DNA from: an uncultured Clostridia bacterium
GTDB lineage: Bacteria; Bacillota; Clostridia; Christensenellales; CAG-138
NCBI GenBank assembly: GCA_947304365.1
Contig: CAMZAY010000048.1
Span: forward strand, 1-7,351
Reading direction: 5' to 3'
DNA length: 7,351 nt
The translations under genes and the position numbers were made by a program. Shown here in pieces: positions 1-5,186 of this stretch (position 1 is its first letter; each line of letters starts with the position of its first letter). The notes beneath the pieces are model-generated. The model did not search any database. It saw nothing but the letters and a program-made list of their open reading frames with translations, and was not told the origin of the DNA.

Positions 1-480
1 CCTCTTCACGATCTCCTCCAGCTCGTCGGCATGGACGCCGTCCTCATGCATGGGGACGGAAACGATGTTCGCCTGGGCGAGCTTGAATATCTGGATGGCG
101 CCCAGGAAGGTCGGCTCCTCAACGAGCACGGTGGAACCCGGGTTGATCATTACCTTGGCCAGCAGATCGAGGCCCTGCATGGAGCCCGTCATGGTGATGA
201 CGTTGTCGATCGTGGCGTTGGTGATGCCGAGGGGAGGCAGCACCTTTTCAAGATACGCCTTCCTTAAGGGCATATAGCCCTCCGTCGGGCCGTACTGCAA
301 AAGCGCGTCGCCCTTTTCGGCGATAAGCTCTTTAGCGGTCTCGGCCGCCCACTCCTTGGGGAAGCATTCCTTGGCGGGATTGCCGCCGCCGAAGCTGATG
401 ATAGCGGGATTGCCGAGGACCTTGAAAAGCTCACGGATCGCGCTGCCCTTTACGCCTTTTATACGTTCGGAAAACTGCAT
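1..480 (-). CDS. PLP-dependent aminotransferase, fold type I (LysN/MocR-like), N-terminal part
   Basis: This is the N-terminal 160 residues of a class I/II aminotransferase; the gene continues past the left edge. It starts at the ATG at 480, eight bases after a GGAGG ribosome binding site (489-493). Visible family marks are an N-terminal ISFGGGNP segment (residues 28-35), the QYGPTEGYMPLR block (62-73), GSMQGLDLL (99-107) in place of the usual GSQQALDL, and VEEPTFLGA (120-128). These match the 2-aminoadipate/aromatic aminotransferase group that shares its fold with MocR regulators. No N-terminal winged helix is present, so it is an enzyme rather than a MocR regulator. The Schiff-base lysine lies outside the window. 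It stands just downstream of a shikimate operon on the same strand but has its own promoter and follows a terminator. A role in phenylalanine or tyrosine transamination is therefore only a contextual guess; substrate unknown. Confidence 0.88.
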   Translation of the reverse strand, partial: MQFSERIKGVKGSAIRELFKVLGNPAIISFGGGNPAKECFPKEWAAETAKELIAEKGDALLQYGPTEGYMPLRKAYLEKVLPPLGITNATIDNVITMTGSMQGLDLLAKVMINPGSTVLVEEPTFLGAIQIFKLAQANIVSVPMHEDGVHADELEEIVKR

Positions 481-500
481 TTATTTTACCTCCGTAAAAG

Positions 501-514
501 TGTATAGTTATACA
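501..514. promoter_or_regulatory. Palindromic operator candidate in the aminotransferase leader
   Basis: A perfect inverted repeat TGTATA-gt-TATACA lies at about the predicted transcription start of the aminotransferase gene, between its -10 box and its ribosome binding site. A second short palindrome, TTGTACAA (521-528), overlaps the -10 box. AT-rich dyads of this kind are typical of GntR-family operators, but no regulator gene is in the window. The assignment is by shape and position only. Confidence 0.4.
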
Positions 515-519
515 AGGTT

Positions 520-548
520 ATTGTACAAGCTTTTTTATGAGATTTCAA
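520..548 (-). promoter_or_regulatory. Sigma-A type promoter of the aminotransferase gene
   Basis: On the minus strand a -35 box TTGAAA (543-548) and a -10 box TACAAT (520-525) are separated by exactly 17 bases. The predicted start is near 513, giving a leader of about 33 bases. It sits between the aro operon terminator and the aminotransferase start, so the gene can be transcribed independently of the aro operon. Confidence 0.7.
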
Positions 549-566
549 ATATATTTTAAGGTATAT

Positions 567-595
567 AAAAACCGGAAGGGGTACGTCCCTCCCGG
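567..595 (-). terminator. Rho-independent terminator of the aro operon
   Basis: Read on the minus strand, CCGGGAGGG pairs with CCCTTCCGG (nine pairs, one G-U) around a six-base loop, followed at once by five T residues (571-567). It begins 9 bases after the stop codon of the chorismate mutase-shikimate kinase gene and closes the three-gene operon. Confidence 0.88.
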
Positions 596-598
596 CCT

Positions 599-615
599 GC
601 GGCGTCAGACGCCGC
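599..615 (-). other. Short hairpin around the stop codon of the last aro gene
   Basis: GCGGCGT and ACGCCGC form a perfect seven-base inverted repeat with a three-base loop that overlaps the TGA stop codon (605-607). It lies directly upstream of the operon terminator. It may simply protect the mRNA 3' end or be chance in GC-rich DNA; it has no T-tract of its own. Confidence 0.35.
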
Positions 616-1375
616 CCGTCTTTTTCAGGTAGAATCCCGCGGTCCGCTCCGCGGCGCCCTCGGCGTCGGGATCGAGCTTAAGATCCGCGCACGCCTCATA
701 TTTCTCATACCTTTCATGATACAGGCGGTCTATATTGGCGTCCACCTCCTCCGGCGTGTCCGCCGCAAGGAGCGGGCGGTTGTTCGTCGCCTGACCGTGG
801 AGCTTATCGAGCGCCCTGTCAAGGAACACCGTCACGCCGGAATACCGCATGAGCGTGGCGTTCTCCTCCCTCATGGGCATGCCGCCGCCCGTGGCGACGA
901 TCAGCCCGCCGTGCGCCGCGGCAGCCTTGAGCGCCTCCGTCTCAAGCGTGCGGAAGCCCTCCTCGCCCATGGAAGCGAATATCTCGTCTATCGTCATTCC
1001 CGTCCCGTTCATTATCATCCTGTCCGTGTCGCAGAGCCCCATCCCGAGAGCTGCGGCGAGCTTCCTGCCCATGCGCGTTTTGCCGCAGTCCGGCATGCCG
1101 ATGAGGTATAGATTGAGCCCCCTTTTCTGCACGCGCTTCGACTCGTCCATAAGGAGCCGGACGAGCCTCTCCCCTCCCTCGCGGAAGCGCTCCGGAAGCA
1201 TGCCGAGCCGTGACGAAACGACCTCCTCCTCACGCGCGGGGTCGAGGGCGTCCATAAGCGCAAGGCGCTTGACCGCGCCAATCTCCTCCGCGGTCTCCAT
1301 ACGCTCGGCGTAAAGCCGCATGAGCTCCTTATCTATCCCGTCGAGCTTTGTTCTCAATTCATCGAGTTCTTTCAT
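605..1375 (-). CDS. Bifunctional chorismate mutase (AroQ type) - shikimate kinase
   Basis: This 256-residue fusion joins two shikimate-pathway enzymes. Residues 1-85 are an all-helical AroQ chorismate mutase (chorismate to prephenate). Expected active-site residues are visible: R8, R25 in AERM, K36, D45 with R48 in DPAREEE, and Q83. Residues 86-256 are a shikimate kinase (shikimate to shikimate 3-phosphate, using ATP). It shows a Walker A loop GMPDCGKT (93-100), substrate-binding DTD (116-118), FRTLE (141-145), the GGG motif (163-165) and the lid arginine in NRPLL (199-203). The P-loop has Asp where shikimate kinases usually have Gly, still within the general GxxxxGKT pattern. The start at 1375 is chosen because its ATG overlaps the aroC stop as ATGA, implying translational coupling, and AAGGG lies about 8 bases upstream. 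A longer start at 1426 would run into aroC. Last gene of the operon. Confidence 0.93.
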   Translation of the reverse strand: MKELDELRTKLDGIDKELMRLYAERMETAEEIGAVKRLALMDALDPAREEEVVSSRLGMLPERFREGGERLVRLLMDESKRVQKRGLNLYLIGMPDCGKTRMGRKLAAALGMGLCDTDRMIMNGTGMTIDEIFASMGEEGFRTLETEALKAAAAHGGLIVATGGGMPMREENATLMRYSGVTVFLDRALDKLHGQATNNRPLLAADTPEEVDANIDRLYHERYEKYEACADLKLDPDAEGAAERTAGFYLKKTGGV

Positions 1376-2424
1376 TCGCCGTATCCCTTTTCGTATTCCA
1401 TGACAAGATCGAGGAGCGCCGCGCACGCCGCCGCCTCCACCGCCGCGAGCCCCCTTGGGAGTATCGCGGTATCGTGCCGTCCCGCTATCGTAAGCGGCAC
1501 GGGCTTGTTTTCGACGAGGTCGAACCCCGTCTGCGGCTTTTTGATCGACGGCACGGGACGGAACCCGCAGCGGAATATGAGCGGCATGCCGTTCGTGATG
1601 CCGCCGTTCACGCCGAAGGAGCGGTTCGTCAAAGTCCTGCCGCCCTCCGTGAACTGATCGTTCATTTCGCTTCCGAAGGTCTTAAGCTCGCCGAATTCGA
1701 CCGAGCGAAGACCCGGGATCATAAAGAGATACCTCGAGAGCGTCGACTCCACGCCGCCGAACAGCGGCTCGCCTATGCCGACGGGCAGCCCCAGCGCGGC
1801 GCACTCCGCACCGCAGGCGAGCGTATCGCCCTCCGCCCGCGTTTTTTCAAGCAGCGCCTCCATTTCGGCGCGCTTTGTCACGTCGGCGAGCGGGAAGAAA
1901 GGATCGAGCGCCGGCGGCTCGGTCATCATGGGATCGAAGTCCGCGTCGGATACGGAGCCTATAAAGCTCACGTGCGAGAACACCTCTATCCCCCGCGCCT
2001 TAAGGAGCTGACGGCATACGCTCCCCGCGAACACGAGGGGCAGCGTCATGCGGCCGGAGTATTTCCCGCCGCCGGAGATATCCTCCCTGCCGCCGGACTT
2101 GACCCACGCGCAGTAGTCCGCGTGCGACGGGCGCGCGACGGGCCTGTATTCCGAGCGGTCGTACGCCCTGTTCGCGAACGAAACGGCGATGGGTCCGCCG
2201 TCGGTCACGCCGCCTGTCACGCCGGAGAGTATCACGGGCTCGTCCGCCTCCTGCCGCGGCGTCGCGAAGGAATGGCTCCTCGCGCTGCGGCGGTCGATAT
2301 CAAGGCGTATCGCGTCCATATCGAGCGCGGCGCCCGCGGGTATGCCCCTTATTTCGCACCCGACGCTTTCCGCATGCGAAGCGCCGGTCAATGTGATGAT
2401 AACGTTTTTTCCGATGGTATCCAT
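1372..2424 (-). CDS. aroC: Chorismate synthase
   Basis: This cytosolic enzyme uses reduced FMN to convert EPSP to chorismate by removal of phosphate. At 350 residues it has normal length. The catalytic histidines are recognisable as H17 in GASHAES (usual GESHG) and H101 in RPSHADY. The C-terminal signature is visible as GRHDTAILPRGLAAVEA (315-331). The segment that reads GGGRSSARET in enterobacterial enzymes is here GGGKYSGRMT (118-127); I recall a similar GGGxxSGR form in clostridial enzymes. The start at 2424 follows the aroA stop by 14 bases. No strong ribosome binding site is visible, so translation probably depends on re-initiation after aroA. The stop overlaps the next gene by four bases. 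Confidence 0.95.
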   Translation of the reverse strand: MDTIGKNVIITLTGASHAESVGCEIRGIPAGAALDMDAIRLDIDRRSARSHSFATPRQEADEPVILSGVTGGVTDGGPIAVSFANRAYDRSEYRPVARPSHADYCAWVKSGGREDISGGGKYSGRMTLPLVFAGSVCRQLLKARGIEVFSHVSFIGSVSDADFDPMMTEPPALDPFFPLADVTKRAEMEALLEKTRAEGDTLACGAECAALGLPVGIGEPLFGGVESTLSRYLFMIPGLRSVEFGELKTFGSEMNDQFTEGGRTLTNRSFGVNGGITNGMPLIFRCGFRPVPSIKKPQTGFDLVENKPVPLTIAGRHDTAILPRGLAAVEAAACAALLDLVMEYEKGYGE

Positions 2425-2438
2425 ATTGCTTTATTATC

Positions 2439-3566
2439 TCAATTTACGATCCCCAGTTCTTTGCAGTCTTCCCAGAAGCTTGCCGCAGACTTGGCGGCGC
2501 ATTCCGCGCCCTCGAACGATACGGGAGAATCGGATATGAGCGCCATGACCGCCGCGGCGAACGCGAGCCTGTGATCGTTTTGGACGCGGCATTCCCCGCC
2601 GCCGAGGCGTTTGCCGCCGTGAACTATCACACAGCCCCTTACCGCCTCCGCTTCCCCGCCGAGATCGCGAATGAGCCCGACCATGCCCGCTTCCCTGTCC
2701 GATTCCTTCGTCCTGAGCCTCGCCGTGCCGCGGATGACGGTATCCCCCGCGCGCGAGCAGGCGACGGCGGCAAGGAGCGGCGCAATATCCGGGCAGTCGG
2801 AGATATCCGCATCCCGGAGAAGAGCGTATTTCAAAAAATCCTTGTCCGGCTGACGGGTGTTTTCGTCCTTACCGACGACGTTGACCTCGCCGCCGAGCAC
2901 GTTCATCGCCTCGAAAACGGCGGCGCAGGAGGCGTCCCCCGTTACGGGGATGACCTCCGGCGCACGGTACGCAGAAGGGAAAGTCCTGTAACCCGTTTCC
3001 GTTTCTTCGATAGCGCCGCCGAAAAGCCGCACGAAGTCGAGCGTCATTTCGGCATAGGGTTTGGAAACGAGCCCGTTTTTGACGATCAGTTCGCACTCGC
3101 GGTCAAGGAGCGGCAGCGCGATAAGAAGCCCCGAGAGAAATTGGCTCGTGCGGGAGCAGTCGATCGTGAAGCGGTCCCCCGTTATCGGCGCACGCGCATC
3201 TATAAGCGCCGTGCCGTGCGCGGGCGTCAGGCTCACGCCGAGGCATTCCTCTATCTCGCCGAAGCCCCTTTTCAAAAGCGCCCCGTCCGCAAGGATAGAT
3301 ACCCTTCCGAAAAGCGCCGCCTGAACGGGGATGAGCATACGCATGAGCGCCGCGCTTTCGCCCGCGTATACCTCCGAAAGATCACATGCGGCGGCGAGCG
3401 CGTTTACTATATCCCCGCAGAACGGCGCGTCAAAGCCCGCGACGGCTTTTTCGGGAGCCCCGCCGGAAAGCGCAAGGAGCAGCGCCGCGCGTATCGCCTC
3501 CGATTTGGAGGGCGGGAGCGTCACAATCCCCTTGGGTTTTATTCCGTTTTTCAGAACAAGCTTCAT
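2439..3566 (-). CDS. aroA: 3-phosphoshikimate 1-carboxyvinyltransferase (EPSP synthase), compact form
   Basis: This enzyme transfers the enolpyruvyl group of PEP to shikimate 3-phosphate. Conserved parts are LPPSKS (17-22, K21), TSQFLSGLL (140-148), GDASCAAVF (210-218), the catalytic aspartate in CPDIAP (D260), RTKESDR (285-291, K287 E288 R291), NDHR (330-333) and a C-terminal lysine near K359. At 375 residues it is about 50 shorter than the usual 425-430; a stretch before the PEP-site loop is missing. That loop reads GESAALMRML (69-78), where related clostridial enzymes typically have GESGSTLRFL, so the position equivalent to E. coli Gly96 is Ala. First gene of the operon, with its own promoter. 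The start at 3566 fits the N-terminus, although the ribosome binding site is weak (about ATGAG). Confidence 0.95.
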   Translation of the reverse strand: MKLVLKNGIKPKGIVTLPPSKSEAIRAALLLALSGGAPEKAVAGFDAPFCGDIVNALAAACDLSEVYAGESAALMRMLIPVQAALFGRVSILADGALLKRGFGEIEECLGVSLTPAHGTALIDARAPITGDRFTIDCSRTSQFLSGLLIALPLLDRECELIVKNGLVSKPYAEMTLDFVRLFGGAIEETETGYRTFPSAYRAPEVIPVTGDASCAAVFEAMNVLGGEVNVVGKDENTRQPDKDFLKYALLRDADISDCPDIAPLLAAVACSRAGDTVIRGTARLRTKESDREAGMVGLIRDLGGEAEAVRGCVIVHGGKRLGGGECRVQNDHRLAFAAAVMALISDSPVSFEGAECAAKSAASFWEDCKELGIVN

Positions 3567-3638
3567 TTACTCATTTCGCGCCCATATTTCATCAGTATAA
3601 AGATACCACAAAACGCGGCGCGTTACAAGAGAAAAAGC
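3549..3638. repeat. Direct repeat copy 1: aroA 5' end and promoter region
   Basis: These 90 bases are repeated in the same orientation at 5022-5111 (offset 1473). By hand alignment there are 8 mismatches and no gaps, with only one mismatch over 3553-3614. The copy covers the first six aroA codons (MKLVLK), the leader and the aroA promoter boxes. Mismatches cluster at the lipoprotein-facing end (3615-3636). This is the copy attached to an intact aroA, so it is probably the source. Confidence 0.93.
3600..3628 (-). promoter_or_regulatory. Promoter of the aro operon
   Basis: On the minus strand TTGTAA (3623-3628) and TATCTT (3600-3605) are spaced by 17 bases. The predicted start near 3593 leaves a leader of about 27 bases, too short for a T-box or peptide-coding attenuator, so any control would act at initiation. 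A TATACT (3594-3599) just downstream could be an alternative -10 box without a good -35 partner. Confidence 0.6.
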
Positions 3639-3647
3639 TCTACCCGC

Positions 3648-3676
3648 TTTACATAGCAGAGCACATGGATTATAAT
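3648..3676 (+). promoter_or_regulatory. Promoter of lipoprotein gene 1
   Basis: TTTACA (3648-3653) and a perfect TATAAT (3671-3676) are 17 bases apart, giving a start near 3683 and a leader of about 34 bases. It is back to back with the aro promoter, whose -35 box is only 19 bases away, making a divergent promoter pair. ATGGATTATAAT (3665-3676) recurs in front of lipoprotein gene 2. Confidence 0.75.
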
Positions 3677-3716
3677 CAAGCTGTAAACGGAAGAATACTT
3701 GTTTAAGGAGATCCTT

Positions 3717-4976
3717 ATGAAACTGCGCTTGGTTGCTCTTATATTTGTGATCGCTGTCTTCAGCATTCCATTTTGCGGCTGCTCACGCATTTTGGATTCC
3801 CTGAAAAAAACGGGGATCAACGATCCGGACGGTCTGCTCCCCGATTGGGAAATGATCTCAAGCGGAAAGAATTGGGCGCGTTATTCCTCCGTCACGCCCG
3901 AGATGGCCGCCTCATATATCGACGACTGTAAAGAAAAGGGGTTCACTGCGATCGGGCCGGATTCCGACGGTTCATCCATTCTCATCAGAAATGATACGTG
4001 GATAAAGATGACGGAAACCTTTGAACCCAACATGGAAGATGGAGATTCCCTCATCTCCTGCATTGAGATAGAACTGTTCTATAGTTCTGGATCCTCGGAT
4101 GGCGTGTCGGCGACGCGGGCAAAGGCGCTCATAGGCCGCTACCTTGATACAGGCTGCGCCGTTGCAGCTGTTTTGAAGCGTTCACCCACCGGGTTATTGG
4201 AGGAGTTCGGGCTTTCGTACTATCTTTGCGTCGTCAAAGAGGGCAAAGGCGCTGAGCATTATATGATGAGCTGCTTAGTAGGAGAGAACGGCATATTGGA
4301 GGTCGTTAGTCCTATTGGAGCGATCGCCGCCGACATTGACGGCGACTATGAAAACGAGCTCATTATACACTCATTCGGCCCAACCTCCGGCGTTTACACG
4401 GAAGAGATCGACGTTATCGGAGTTTCAAACGGAGTTCCCTACATAGAGGCTTCGCGGATCTTCGTGATGGACTACGGCAGGACCGGCCTCAAACTAACGG
4501 GGGATGGCGCTGCATTCTCGCTCGCGAGGAACGTTTACGATATTAAGACGGGCAAGAGCCATTATGAGGAAGCGAAGCTTTATCCCATCAGGTTGGACGG
4601 GATAAACCTCACGATCGAGCTTCCCGAGGGCGACGAGAACGGCCCGCGCGTCTGGGGCGCCGGCCACCCTTATGCCCATTATGATATGGATCCCTCCGTC
4701 GATCTTGAAAAGGGCCTCGCGGTGATCGCAAGGCGGTCCTCGGGCGGGTACTCCTTTGCGCTGCTTCCCATGGATGAAACGGAGCTGACGCCTTACCAAT
4801 ACAACGCGCTCACGCCCAAAAGCGCAGACGAGATAAGCTTCCTGCTCGACAGCTACGGACTCCCCCGTGACAAGATCTCCGTGATCATTGCCGAGCTTCC
4901 GGCAAAGGACGCTTCCTCCATCCGCGCCGCCACCGACGCCGAGCGTGCGGAGATATTGAATTTGATAGGCCGATGA
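3717..4976 (+). CDS. Putative secreted lipoprotein with an FG-GAP-like acidic loop
   Basis: The predicted 419-residue exported lipoprotein has unknown function. It begins with Lys/Arg and a hydrophobic stretch (5-19), then a lipobox FCGC with the lipidated cysteine at C22, so the mature protein should be anchored outside the cytoplasmic membrane. The start at 3717 is fixed by TTAAGGAG six bases upstream. LLPDW (40-44) followed by a segment with YIDDCKEKGF (67-76) recalls small domains seen in many Firmicute lipoproteins. ADIDGDYENELII (205-217) resembles the calcium-binding DxDGDxxxE loop of FG-GAP/VCBS proteins, but only one clear copy is seen. No catalytic motif was recognised. It is divergent from aroA and has its own promoter and terminator, so it is monocistronic. 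Confidence 0.88.
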   Translation: MKLRLVALIFVIAVFSIPFCGCSRILDSLKKTGINDPDGLLPDWEMISSGKNWARYSSVTPEMAASYIDDCKEKGFTAIGPDSDGSSILIRNDTWIKMTETFEPNMEDGDSLISCIEIELFYSSGSSDGVSATRAKALIGRYLDTGCAVAAVLKRSPTGLLEEFGLSYYLCVVKEGKGAEHYMMSCLVGENGILEVVSPIGAIAADIDGDYENELIIHSFGPTSGVYTEEIDVIGVSNGVPYIEASRIFVMDYGRTGLKLTGDGAAFSLARNVYDIKTGKSHYEEAKLYPIRLDGINLTIELPEGDENGPRVWGAGHPYAHYDMDPSVDLEKGLAVIARRSSGGYSFALLPMDETELTPYQYNALTPKSADEISFLLDSYGLPRDKISVIIAELPAKDASSIRAATDAERAEILNLIGR

Positions 4977-4991
4977 TCCCGAAAACATAAA

Positions 4992-5025
4992 CCGTCTGTC
5001 CCGATAATGCGGGCAGGCGGCTTTT
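4992..5025 (+). terminator. Rho-independent terminator of lipoprotein gene 1
   Basis: CCGTCTG (4992-4998) pairs with CAGGCGG (5014-5020, one G-U pair). After a bulged T, CCCG (5000-5003) pairs with CGGG (5010-5013) around a six-base loop. CTTTT follows directly. It lies 16 bases after the stop codon. The four T residues are also the first bases of repeat copy 2, so the terminator and the repeat share their junction. Confidence 0.85.
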
Positions 5026-5111
5026 AGAACAAGCTTCATTAACTCATTTCGCGCCCATATTTCATCAGTATAAAGATACCACAAAACCGGACGCGATACA
5101 AGTGAAAATGC
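5022..5111. repeat. Direct repeat copy 2: orphan aroA 5' end and promoter
   Basis: This second copy of 3549-3638 lies between the two lipoprotein genes. On the minus strand it keeps an ATG at 5039 with codons for MKLVLK identical to the aroA start. After that the sequence changes to the lipoprotein 1 terminator, so no aroA follows. It is best read as a remnant of aroA's 5' end and promoter left by a duplication or insertion. Confidence 0.93.
5073..5101 (-). promoter_or_regulatory. Duplicated aro promoter, pointing antisense into lipoprotein gene 1
   Basis: The boxes TTGTAT (5096-5101) and TATCTT (5073-5078) keep the 17-base spacing of the aro promoter, with one changed base in the -35 box. 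If active, it would transcribe leftwards through the terminator hairpin and then antisense to the 3' end of lipoprotein gene 1. Activity is inferred only from similarity. Confidence 0.4.
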
Positions 5112-5123
5112 GCCGGCCTCGGC

Positions 5124-5162
5124 TTGACTTTCGTCCCCCACCTCGATATAATGGATTATAAT
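5124..5162 (+). promoter_or_regulatory. Promoter of lipoprotein gene 2 with tandem -10 boxes
   Basis: TTGACT (5124-5129) and TATAAT (5147-5152) are 17 bases apart, close to the sigma-A consensus. A second TATAAT (5157-5162) follows ten bases later, as part of a direct repeat of TATAATGG. Seven G residues (5163-5169) begin at the likely start region, followed by the purine-rich ribosome binding site. Confidence 0.8.
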
Positions 5163-5186
5163 GGGGGGGAGGAAAGGAGAAGCGTT

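Noticed and set aside
1348..2574. A long open frame (about 400 codons) on the plus strand, opposite aroC
   Set aside because: It lies antisense to a clearly conserved chorismate synthase, its protein is Arg/His-rich with no family motif, and no ribosome binding site is seen. GC-rich codon use on the other strand explains the absence of stops.
3567..3599. T-box, riboswitch or attenuator in the aro leader
   Set aside because: The leader is only about 27 bases and holds no stem-loop or leader peptide.
2571..3656. A 361-codon open frame on the plus strand, opposite aroA
   Set aside because: It is a shadow of the EPSP synthase gene with Arg-rich low-complexity composition. No promoter or ribosome binding site fits it.
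3549..5111. The two direct repeats as ends of an insertion sequence or transposon
   Set aside because: No transposase or integrase lies between them, the repeats contain coding and promoter sequence of a core gene, and no terminal inverted repeats or short target duplications are visible.
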